Source: an uncultured Paracoccaceae bacterium (GTDB lineage Bacteria > Pseudomonadota > Alphaproteobacteria > Rhodobacterales > Rhodobacteraceae). Taken from it: a stretch of 64,000 bases of DNA. Shown piece after piece: positions 55,846-64,000 of the stretch (the stretch's first letter is position 1; each line of letters opens with the position of its first letter). A model generated the notes under the pieces. The model ran no database searches. It was not told the DNA's origin and saw only the letters and a list, made by a program, of their open reading frames with translations. A program made the position numbers and the translations under genes. The DNA is taken from positions 248,001 through 312,000 of the forward strand of contig CANLDN010000003.1 of NCBI GenBank assembly GCA_947489445.1, in the 5' to 3' direction.

Positions 55846-58595
55846 TGACCAAGCCTGTCGAGCAGGTCAGGCACGTGGACCTGATCGGATTTATAATTGC
55901 CGGTAAGCACATGCATAATCACATTGACCCCGAACCGCAGGGCGATTTCGCGCTGCCGTTCACCTGCCATGCCGCGCCCGACCGGGAACATCCGCCCGCC
56001 CATGTCATTGACAGCCCATGCGCGCGCCCAGTCATTGCCGCCGATAATCACCGGTGTCACCCCATCATTGAGGTTGCGGAAGGGCATGCCTTCGACCTGT
56101 TCGGCATCTGGCGGCGCCGCCTCGACCCAGACGTCGCGGCTGGCGTAGCGCCCAGGGAAATCCTGCAGCAGGTAGAATGTGCGTGTCAGAACGTGGTCGG
56201 ATGGGATTGGTTCAAGCGCTGGGATGTCGAGGCTGCGCGCGATGGCTTGCAGTTTGCGCCCTTCGGGCGAGCCTGAGCCGAACCGCGCCGTGTCGGCATC
56301 ACGGGTATCAAAGAGGATCATCCCGCCTGACCGCAAATAGCGGTTGAGCTTGCCATAAGCCTCGCGCGAGGGCAGGGGCTGGTCAGCGGTGATGGGCCAG
56401 TAGAGGAACGGAAAGAAGGCGAGTTCGTCGGTTTCCAGATCGACACCAAGCGGGGCCGCCGGTTCGATGGAGGTGCGCCTGAAGAGTGTTTGGGAAATGC
56501 CCAGAAGACCCGCCTCTGCCACTTCGTCAGTTTCGGCATCGCCGGTCAGCACATGCGCCAGAACGACATTGGATGTGGCCCGAACAGCGAAATCATCCAG
56601 TTCCTGCGCCTGCGCCTCGGGCGCCCAAAGCATGAGGAGCGCCAATGCCGCAGCCACATCGGCCCGCGGCCCGCGCAGCCGCCCCCCGATGGCAAGCGAA
56701 GCGATGACATCGATCAACAGCAAGCTGATGGCTGCGGCCAACAGCCACCCTTTCAGTGCTGTTTCGCGGGTGACAGCCATGCCTTCGACGGCGATCCGTG
56801 CGGGCCATTGGGCGACGTTAAGCATGGTGTCCTTTCCAATGACATTGATGGCAAGCTGGCGATCACCGCCTGCATATAATCCCGGTGGCAGGTCCGGGCC
56901 GGGGGTGCCTGCACCCAGCAATTCGCCCGCAACGCCCGGCAGCGCACTGCCGTCGCCAAGCCGCCCATAGGCGTCAAGCACCCTGTTGGGCAGCCATGTG
57001 GTGCCTGCGAGTTCAGCCGCGTCTGGCGTGGCAGATCGGGTTGAAACGGCGAGCCGTTCGAGCATTTGCACAAAGAGCCCGGACAGCGGCAGGGTGGACC
57101 ATTCTGCGTTGGCCGTCACATGAACCAGCACGACTTGCCCATCGCCCATGGTTTTGCGTGTCACCAGCGGTGTGCCGTCGGCGAGTTGTGCGATGACCCG
57201 GTCGGCCAATGTGGGGTCTGGTTGTGCCATGACCTGACTGGTGACGGTCACGTCGTCCGGAACGGGCAGGCCGAAGAAGGGGCTGTCTTCCGCGAAGGCC
57301 GCGAGGGTTTTGGGTTCTCCCCAGCTCATCGCGCCGCCAACGCTGCGCCCGCCGGATCGCAGCCGGACCGGCAGCAGTGGGTCTTCGTTGTTGCGCCCCA
57401 GATCGCTGGCGGCGAGCCTTGGCCCGGCAAACCGCAGCAGCATCCCGCCATCTTCGACCCAATCGCGCAGTCCGTCCTGTTCGATATCGGTGAGGATTGC
57501 CACATCGGCAAGGATGATCACGTCAGGATTGGCGAGCAGGATATCCTCCATCGCGCCGTCGATCAGGTCGGCGGTGGGTTCGAGTGCTTCGCGCAGATAG
57601 TAGAGCGGTGAGAGCAGTTCGAGCGCTTCGCGTTCGTCGCGGCCTGCAATAAGTGCGACCTCGCGCCGCTTGAGCGCATCATCTGTCAGGCTGACGGCCC
57701 CGGCAGAGCGGGTGCCTGTGATTTCAAACCGGGTGATCCGGTTACGCAGTTCGGGGGGCAGGATCATGGCGGTCTCTGCCACCGCTTCGCCAGCCTCGAA
57801 CGTCGTGGGAACGGTCGCCAACTGCCGTTCGACCCCTGCCGGGTCGAGGCCGATGGCGGTGATCGTTGTTTCGGTCGCGTTCCCTATTGGCGTGCGGGTG
57901 GCCGAAACGAGGGTTTGCCCATCCTCGAACCGGGCAGGCCGTAGCCCGATGGTCTGGCGTGGGGTTTGGAATACGGTGACTGTGCCCTGCGATTCCAGTG
58001 CCGCAAGCAGATCGTCGCGGCCTGCATAATCGATCCCGTCGGAGATCCACAAGGTTTCGAAGCTGTCGGTCTTGTCTGCAAACCATGCGGCAGCGTCGGT
58101 TGGCTGCCATGGCTTTGGTGCGATGTTGGGGAGCCGGTTTTGCCATTCTGTTGGTGCCGCAAAAGGCAAATCACCAATGGGCAGGTCGGTCAGGCTGATG
58201 ATTGCGGTGCGCCTGTCGGCAAGCGCCGCTTCGGATAACAGCGTATCGACTCTGTCGATTTTGGCCTGCCATGTCGCGGCACCCGCCCAGGTCCCGTCCA
58301 GAATGATCACAAGGTTGCCGGTCCCGTCACGGGCATTTTGCGGGTTCAGGATCGGCCCTGCGAAACCGAGGATCACGGCTGCAACGGCGAGCATCCGCAA
58401 GAGGAGCAACCACCAAGGCGTTTTGTCGGTCTGGTTTTCGTCATCGGTCAGCCCAAGCAGTAGGGCCACACCCGGAAAGCGGCGGCGGATGGGGGCGGGC
58501 GGGACGGCCCGCAATAATATCCACAGGATCGGCAGCGCGATCAGGCCAAGCAGTAACCATGGGGCGGCAAAGCCGATGGGACCGATGGACCACAT
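55842..58595 (-). CDS. BatA-N-terminal / DUF4159 domain-containing protein
   Basis: MWSIGPIGFAAPWLLLGLIALPILWILLRAVPPAPIRRRFPG; C-terminal DELAFFPFLYWPITADQPLPSREAYGKLNRYLRSGGMILFDTRDAD. Confidence 0.87.
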   Translation of the reverse strand: MWSIGPIGFAAPWLLLGLIALPILWILLRAVPPAPIRRRFPGVALLLGLTDDENQTDKTPWWLLLLRMLAVAAVILGFAGPILNPQNARDGTGNLVIILDGTWAGAATWQAKIDRVDTLLSEAALADRRTAIISLTDLPIGDLPFAAPTEWQNRLPNIAPKPWQPTDAAAWFADKTDSFETLWISDGIDYAGRDDLLAALESQGTVTVFQTPRQTIGLRPARFEDGQTLVSATRTPIGNATETTITAIGLDPAGVERQLATVPTTFEAGEAVAETAMILPPELRNRITRFEITGTRSAGAVSLTDDALKRREVALIAGRDEREALELLSPLYYLREALEPTADLIDGAMEDILLANPDVIILADVAILTDIEQDGLRDWVEDGGMLLRFAGPRLAASDLGRNNEDPLLPVRLRSGGRSVGGAMSWGEPKTLAAFAEDSPFFGLPVPDDVTVTSQVMAQPDPTLADRVIAQLADGTPLVTRKTMGDGQVVLVHVTANAEWSTLPLSGLFVQMLERLAVSTRSATPDAAELAGTTWLPNRVLDAYGRLGDGSALPGVAGELLGAGTPGPDLPPGLYAGGDRQLAINVIGKDTMLNVAQWPARIAVEGMAVTRETALKGWLLAAAISLLLIDVIASLAIGGRLRGPRADVAAALALLMLWAPEAQAQELDDFAVRATSNVVLAHVLTGDAETDEVAEAGLLGISQTLFRRTSIEPAAPLGVDLETDELAFFPFLYWPITADQPLPSREAYGKLNRYLRSGGMILFDTRDADTARFGSGSPEGRKLQAIARSLDIPALEPIPSDHVLTRTFYLLQDFPGRYASRDVWVEAAPPDAEQVEGMPFRNLNDGVTPVIIGGNDWARAWAVNDMGGRMFPVGRGMAGERQREIALRFGVNVIMHVLTGNYKSDQVHVPDLLDRLGQ

Positions 58596-59467
58596 TACGC
58601 GTGCCGCTCCAACGCGCCATAGAGCCACAAGAGCGCGTTTGCCGCACTTTCCCCGGTATGGTGCGTGCTGAATTGCCAGCCGGTGGTGCGGGCGAGGTGT
58701 TGCAGCCGGTCTTTGCGTTCCGCCAGCCGGTTGAGATAGCGTTGTTTCAAGTCGCCAGCCTTGAGCGTTTCGTGGCGCAGCGTGCCGGACATGCTTTCGA
58801 ATATGGTGCGCCCGTCGAAGGGGAATGCCTCTTCCTGCGGGTCGAGCACTTGCAGCAGCGCGCCGCGCACGCCGCGGTCGGCGGCACGTAGCAGGGCTGC
58901 TTCGACCGGGGCCATGTCGCCCATGAAGTCGCTGATGAATAGTGCGCGGGAATGGGGCAGCATCCCTTGCGCTTCTGGGGCACCATAGTCGGTGTCGTCT
59001 TCCAGCGACAGCAGTTGTGCCATCTGCATCAACTGTGCCTCACCCCGCCGCGGGGGCAGTCGCAGGCCTGTCAGCCCAACCCGTTCGCCCCCCCGGATCA
59101 GTAGGATCGCCGTCGCCAGCCCCAAAGTGCGCGCGCGGGTGGCTTTGCTGGGCAGGTTATCGTCGGAGGTGAAGGACATGGATGCTGCTTGATCGATCCA
59201 GAGGATGATCGATTGCGCGATTTGCCATTCCTTGTCTTGTACGAAATTGGCGTCCGACCGGGCAGACCGCCGCCAATCGATGCTGCGCGCCTCGTCATAG
59301 GGTTGCGCGGGCCGGTATTGCCAGAATGTGTCGCCGACGCCCGCCCGTCTGCGCCCGTGATCGCCCAGCAGGACGGTCGTCGCCAGATGTTCTGCCTCCG
59401 CCAAAAGGGCGGGCAGGGGCGCGGCGAGCGTTTCGGCCTGTGACCTGAGGGCGAGGGGTTCTGTCAC
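58595..59467 (-). CDS. DUF58 domain-containing protein
   Basis: RRAGVGDTFWQYRPAQPYDEARSIDWRRSARSD typical DUF58 motif. Confidence 0.93.
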   Translation of the reverse strand: MTEPLALRSQAETLAAPLPALLAEAEHLATTVLLGDHGRRRAGVGDTFWQYRPAQPYDEARSIDWRRSARSDANFVQDKEWQIAQSIILWIDQAASMSFTSDDNLPSKATRARTLGLATAILLIRGGERVGLTGLRLPPRRGEAQLMQMAQLLSLEDDTDYGAPEAQGMLPHSRALFISDFMGDMAPVEAALLRAADRGVRGALLQVLDPQEEAFPFDGRTIFESMSGTLRHETLKAGDLKQRYLNRLAERKDRLQHLARTTGWQFSTHHTGESAANALLWLYGALERHA

Positions 59468-60471
59468 GCAGCCGCCTCGACATGGGTGATCTGGGCAGCG
59501 ACGGTGTTGATAACGTTATGGATGCTTTCGCCGCGTGCGCGGGCTGCGAAGGACAGCGCCATGCGGTGTTCCAGGACTGGCACGGCCATAGCGCGCACGT
59601 CTTCCGCTGATGGCGCAAGCCGGCCTTCCAGCAAAGCCTGCGCACGGACCGTCAGCATGAGCGCCTGTGCCGCACGCGGGCCGGGCCCCCAGCTGACGCT
59701 TTGGCGGATGATATCAGGCGCCGTGTTGTCATCGGGACGGCAGGCGCGCACAAGATCAAGGATCATTTCGACGATGTTGTCGCCCACCGGCATCCGCCTG
59801 AGAAGCGTTTGCGCATCAAGCAGTTCCTGCGCTGTGAACACGGCGGTTGATTGCGCCTCTTCCACGCCGGTGGTGGCGATCAGGATGTCCTTTTCGGTAT
59901 CGCGGGTCGGGTAGGGTACATCGATCTGGACAAGAAAACGGTCGAGCTGTGCTTCGGGCAGAGGGTAGGTACCTTCCTGCTCAATCGGGTTTTGGGTTGC
60001 CAGCACGTGGAAGGGTACGCCGAGCGGGCGGTGCTGGCCTGCGATTGTCACCTCTTTTTCCTGCATGGCTTGCAAGAGGGCGGATTGGGTCCGGGGAGAG
60101 GCACGGTTGATTTCATCGGCCATCAGAAGCTGGCAGAAGATCGGCCCTTCGATAAAGCGGAAATTGCGGGACCCCTCATCAGTTGTTTCCAGCACTTCGG
60201 AGCCGAGGATATCGGCAGGCATCAGGTCCGGTGTAAACTGAATGCGGTTCCCATCGAGCCCCATCACAGTGGAAAGCGTATCAACGAGGCGGGTTTTGCC
60301 AAGGCCGGGCAGACCGATCAGGACGGCATGACCGCCGCAGATCAATGCCGTCAATGTCAGGTCCACAACCCGTTGCTGACCGATGAAACGGGCCGCGATG
60401 CTGCTGCGCGCCTCGCTCAGCTTTGTGCCCAGCGCTTCGATTTGGGCGACAAGATCGGCGTCGTTGGCCAT
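59464..60471 (-). CDS. MoxR family AAA ATPase
   Basis: LIGLPGLGKTRLVDTLS, ADEINRASPRTQSALLQAMQEKEVTIAG, ATQNPIEQEGTYPLPEAQLDRFL. Confidence 0.96.
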   Translation of the reverse strand: MANDADLVAQIEALGTKLSEARSSIAARFIGQQRVVDLTLTALICGGHAVLIGLPGLGKTRLVDTLSTVMGLDGNRIQFTPDLMPADILGSEVLETTDEGSRNFRFIEGPIFCQLLMADEINRASPRTQSALLQAMQEKEVTIAGQHRPLGVPFHVLATQNPIEQEGTYPLPEAQLDRFLVQIDVPYPTRDTEKDILIATTGVEEAQSTAVFTAQELLDAQTLLRRMPVGDNIVEMILDLVRACRPDDNTAPDIIRQSVSWGPGPRAAQALMLTVRAQALLEGRLAPSAEDVRAMAVPVLEHRMALSFAARARGESIHNVINTVAAQITHVEAAA

Positions 60472-60539
60472 GACATTCCTCCGGTTGAACTATATTGCTA
60501 TTCGTACAGATAATCCCACGAACCCCAATGGCAAAAGTT

Positions 60540-61115
60540 ATGAGCACACAAAAGATTGTGACACCGTCAGCAGAAAGCCTCGCCGCGAGTGCGCGTGCGG
60601 CCAAAAAGGGCGGTTTGCCGCCAGTGCATCTGTGGAATCCGCCGCATTGCGGGGATTTGGATATGCGGATCGCGCGCGACGGGACCTGGTTTTATCTGGG
60701 CACGCCGATCGGGCGTTTCGAACTGGTGAAGCTGTTTTCGACGATTCTGCGCAAGGACGGGGATGATTATGTCCTTGTGACCCCGGTCGAGAAGGTGGGG
60801 ATCACGGTCGATGATGCGCCATTTGTGGCGGTGGATTTCAATCCGGTGGATGAGGGGCTGGAGTTTGAGACCAATGTGGGTGACAGGTTTGTCGCTGGTC
60901 CGGATCATCCCATCCGTGTGGAGCGGGATGCGCAGACCGGGGAGCCGTCGCCATATGTATTGGTGCGCGCCAATCTTGAGGCCTTGATTGATCGCAAGTC
61001 GTTCTATCGGTTGGTGGAGATCGGGGAAGAGGCAGATCATGATGGCGACCGCTGGTTTGGGGTGCGGTCGGCGGGGGTATTCTTTCCAATCATTTTGGCG
61101 GCGGAATTGGCATAG
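60540..61115 (+). CDS. DUF1285 domain-containing protein
   Basis: VHLWNPPHCGDLDMRIARDGTWFYLGTPIGRFELVKLFSTILRKDGDDYVLVTPVEKVGI. Confidence 0.92.
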   Translation: MSTQKIVTPSAESLAASARAAKKGGLPPVHLWNPPHCGDLDMRIARDGTWFYLGTPIGRFELVKLFSTILRKDGDDYVLVTPVEKVGITVDDAPFVAVDFNPVDEGLEFETNVGDRFVAGPDHPIRVERDAQTGEPSPYVLVRANLEALIDRKSFYRLVEIGEEADHDGDRWFGVRSAGVFFPIILAAELA

Positions 61116-61324
61116 GATATAGCCGTATTTCCCTTATGCTTATGGGCCTTTGGAAGCCAAGTGACGAATTTCAAGAGTTATCATGCAAGTGCATAGCGGC
61201 TATGCGAAATATGCCAAAAGTTGCGACTTTGTGGCATCACTAAGGCAAATCTATGGGCGCGCATATTGAAGCTGTTCGTGGGATCGCCATATCGGGCGCA
61301 TCGCATTATGAAGGAGATAATAAT

Positions 61325-62221
61325 ATGCTACGCACACTAACATTTACTGCTGTTGCCGCGTTGATGACCGGTCCTGTTATGGCCGATGGTGTGAACTATG
61401 CGCGCCTGAGCTACGATTTCACCAATTACGATGATGATGCCGGCGGAGAAGCCGATATCAGCTTGTTTCAAGGCGACGTGGAATATGAGCTGGGTCAGGT
61501 CCTGCTGTCTGCACAAATCCTGAGCATAACAACTGACTTCGGTTCTTCGGCCACGAATAATGCCTTCGGCGCCGCCGGTGCCTACATGATCACGCCAGAA
61601 GCGTTGGTCGGTCTTGGCTTTTTCGGGACTGATCTGGAATCTGGCGATGACACAAATGGTTTCGAAGTTTTTGGTCAGTATGAGACCTCCCAATTCGGTG
61701 TTGGTATCGATATTACTCAGTTCGATGTTGATGAAGACAACATCACAACAACTTTGTACGGTGAAGCTGAAGTTGTTCCTGCTGTCGTTCTTGGCGCATC
61801 GCTGCAGAACGACTCGGAATTTGATGGCACACGTTATGTGTTGAGCGCCGAATATGATGATGGTCCGATTTTCGGTCGCGGATATATTAACGGCGATTCT
61901 GAATTAGAAGGCGGCATTTTCGGTTTGCGCGGCGACTACGAATTCACCCCGCAAATCCGTGCGTCGGCTGCTTATACCACCACATATGGTGACGATTACT
62001 TTGACAATTCCGCCTTCACTGTTGGTGGTGGATATCAAGTGATTGATGATCTGTGGGTCGATGCAAACTTTGGCATCATTGACTTGGAGACAGCGTCGGA
62101 CGATATCAACCGTTTCCAGATTGCGATCACTTACGAAATGGGTGACCGGAAGCGTATCGATACTCGCTTTGACCAGGCGTCTATTGACGATCTTCAGGCA
62201 GGTTTTGGTGCTGGATTCTGA
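61325..62221 (+). CDS. Outer-membrane porin-like beta-barrel protein
   Basis: Signal peptide MLRTLTFTAVAALMTGPVMADG; alternating acidic beta-strand pattern; C-terminal AGFGAGF. Confidence 0.72.
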   Translation: MLRTLTFTAVAALMTGPVMADGVNYARLSYDFTNYDDDAGGEADISLFQGDVEYELGQVLLSAQILSITTDFGSSATNNAFGAAGAYMITPEALVGLGFFGTDLESGDDTNGFEVFGQYETSQFGVGIDITQFDVDEDNITTTLYGEAEVVPAVVLGASLQNDSEFDGTRYVLSAEYDDGPIFGRGYINGDSELEGGIFGLRGDYEFTPQIRASAAYTTTYGDDYFDNSAFTVGGGYQVIDDLWVDANFGIIDLETASDDINRFQIAITYEMGDRKRIDTRFDQASIDDLQAGFGAGF

Positions 62222-62251
62222 TCTAGAATCAACTGTTTGTTGAAAATAAGA

Positions 62252-62281
62252 AATGGCCCGCGCTTTGGCGCGGGCTTTTTA
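62252..62281 (+). terminator. Rho-independent terminator of porin-like gene
   Basis: GCCCGCGC-tttg-GCGCGGGC followed by TTTTT. Confidence 0.9.
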
Positions 62282-62324
62282 TGCAAAGCGGCCGAGGCTA
62301 ATGCAGATTTGATATGTTTCGTTG

Positions 62325-62792
62325 TCAGGCTTCTTGCAGAACGGATGGCCAGTTTGCGTCACCCCTTGCGATATTGCCGGGTATGTCGCGCTGCCATCGC
62401 CGTTGGATGCGCCGTGAAAAGTTCAGGTAGAGCTTGCCATCCACGATCCGCCACGCATCGGGTACGGTGGACGCCGTGTAGCCTTCGCTAACCGCCCAAG
62501 CGCAGTAGCCGCCATATTGCGGCGCATAAGCTGCCGGATCAGCCGCGAAGGTGTCGCGATTTTCAACGCTGGTGAAACGCCATGTGGCCCCCATCCAATC
62601 ATATGTGATTGCCGGATCGCCTGATACGGGTTCGTTTTGTGTGAAGTAGGCGACAGGATCAGTGCCATCAATGGCGATACCATCATTGGCATAAACAGAC
62701 GGTTTTGTCTGGGCATGGGCCAATGTGCCGGTCAGCGCGACCAGTGGCAAGCTGGCCGAAAATGTCAGGATATGTCGGCGGGTCGGTTGCAT
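62325..62792 (-). CDS. YHS domain-containing protein
   Basis: AIDGTDPVAYFTQNEPVSGDPAITYDWMGATWRFTSVENRDTFAADPAAYAPQYGGYCAWAVSEG. Confidence 0.92.
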   Translation of the reverse strand: MQPTRRHILTFSASLPLVALTGTLAHAQTKPSVYANDGIAIDGTDPVAYFTQNEPVSGDPAITYDWMGATWRFTSVENRDTFAADPAAYAPQYGGYCAWAVSEGYTASTVPDAWRIVDGKLYLNFSRRIQRRWQRDIPGNIARGDANWPSVLQEA

Positions 62793-63058
62793 TGGGAGGC
62801 TCCATCATCTGTGCGGTACTTCGCCAAATAGATTACGCAGGTCCGGTCAGAACGCGAGTAGGATCACCGAGAGTTTATTCTTATGTCATTGGCCACCTTC
62901 TGGTGGCGCACCCCGATCGCCCCGACTTTCGGAAAACTGGCCGTTCCTTCAATACCTCGGACGATGAAGTGCTTTGATAGTTGAGGAATTTGCGTCAAGC
63001 CGTGATAACGGACGTGCCTTGCCCCGGCTGTTTACAGTATTTATCGAAGGACGACGCG

Positions 63059-63808
63059 ATGCCGAAATTCTGCGCCAACCTGACCTGGCTGTTTCAGGAG
63101 CTACCGTTTATCGAGCGTTTTGCGGCCGCCAAAGAAGCAGGTTTCGCCGCGGTTGAGGTGCTTTTTCCCTATGACAGCAACGCGCAGGATATCGTCAATG
63201 AATTGGGCCGGTATGAATTAACCATGGCCCTGATCAATTGCCCGCCACCGAATTACACAGGGGGCGATCAGGGCTGGGCTGCTGTGCCGGCCACGCAAGA
63301 CAGGTTTCGCCGCGATTTTAACCGTGCCGTCCGATATGCAAAGACGCTAGGCGCCCGCCATCTGCATGTCATGGCCGGTGAGGCCGTAGGCGACGCCGCC
63401 CGCGCATGTTTCATTGATAACCTGCGCTGGGCCGCCGCACAGGCCCCCAAGCAAATCCTGACGATCGAGCCGATTAACGCGGATACGATGCCCGGGTATT
63501 TCCTGAACGATTTCGACCTTGCCCGCGACGTGATTGAAACAGTGGCAGCCCCCAATGTTCGGCTGCAGTTTGATGCCTTTCACGCAGCCAAGATCACCGG
63601 CGACGTCATGGGCACCTGGGCTGCCATGCAAGATCTGGTCGCCCATGTCCAAGTTGCCCAGTTGCCCGACCGCACAGAGCCCGACAAGGGCGCGATCGAT
63701 TATCCTGCATTCTTTGCCCAGCTTGATGCGGATGGCTATGCCGGTTGGGTCAGTGGCGAATATGGACCCATGACCCACACAGAACAGGGGTTGGGTTGGA
63801 TTGCCTGA
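63059..63808 (+). CDS. hyi: Hydroxypyruvate isomerase family protein
   Basis: MPKFCANLTWLFQELPFIERFAAAKEAGFAAVEVLFPYD...TIEPINADTMPGYFL...QFDAFHAAKITGDV. Confidence 0.93.
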   Translation: MPKFCANLTWLFQELPFIERFAAAKEAGFAAVEVLFPYDSNAQDIVNELGRYELTMALINCPPPNYTGGDQGWAAVPATQDRFRRDFNRAVRYAKTLGARHLHVMAGEAVGDAARACFIDNLRWAAAQAPKQILTIEPINADTMPGYFLNDFDLARDVIETVAAPNVRLQFDAFHAAKITGDVMGTWAAMQDLVAHVQVAQLPDRTEPDKGAIDYPAFFAQLDADGYAGWVSGEYGPMTHTEQGLGWIA

Positions 63809-63823
63809 GCGCGGGTGCTTTGC

Positions 63824-64000
63824 TTACGCTGTTGCCTCGATCTGGGGCCTTTCTGGCCGCCACATGGGGCCGACGGCCACCAGCAGGATGATGATGTTAA
63901 ACAGCGCATTCGACACGTTGCCGGACGCCACGGAACCGGCGCTGTCCAGTATGAACCAAGCCAGCAAACCCGTCAGCACGGACCGGCGCACCGCCTCTGG
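63824..64000 (-). CDS. Hypothetical membrane protein (partial, truncated by window end)
   Basis: Minus frame reads PEAVRRSVLTGLLAWFILDSAGSVASGNVSNALFNIIILLVAVGPMWRPERPQIEATA*. Confidence 0.7.
   Translation of the reverse strand, partial: PEAVRRSVLTGLLAWFILDSAGSVASGNVSNALFNIIILLVAVGPMWRPERPQIEATA

Noticed and set aside
1-64000. CRISPR arrays, IS elements, integrases, tRNA/rRNA genes
   Set aside because: No regularly spaced repeats, transposase-like proteins, or recognisable tRNA/rRNA sequences seen on either strand by eye; a tRNAscan/Rfam run would be needed to exclude all RNA genes

Overview
This is a 64 kb chromosomal segment whose protein sequences look like Rhodobacteraceae (Roseobacter-type alphaproteobacterium). 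Taxonomy is inferred from gene content, not searched. Housekeeping parts include ffh, the F0 ATP synthase operon (atpI-B-E-F'-F), nth, polA, glcDEF, an Hsp20 gene, a MoxR/DUF58/DUF4159 cluster, and hydroxypyruvate isomerase. No rRNA, tRNA, CRISPR array or transposase was recognised. The strongest candidate for an undescribed system is the block at about 8.7-23.3 kb. It encodes a complete CUT1-type ABC importer, its own LacI regulator, four SnoaL/NTF2-like proteins (three look like tandem-domain proteins), a histidinol-dehydrogenase/HpsN-like dehydrogenase, an SDR, a dicupin, a MetE-core Zn methyltransferase, an alpha/beta hydrolase and an RraA-type aldolase. Many of these genes overlap end to start, and two adjacent palindromes lie in the divergent promoter region. 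Other notable signals: (i) an approximately 80-bp imperfect repeat (69/80 identical) in inverted orientation at 25.4 and 49.7 kb, both copies between convergent genes and both carrying the same tiny ORF; (ii) two near-identical 21-bp palindromes (18/21) just upstream of a FadR/GntR-type regulator and of glcD, suggesting a regulator-target link; (iii) a putative surface-glycan locus (GT42/DUF115-like protein, sulfotransferase, GT14); (iv) an accessory stretch at 49.6-53.7 kb with an acidic orphan protein and a stand-alone DnaB-C-like ATPase.
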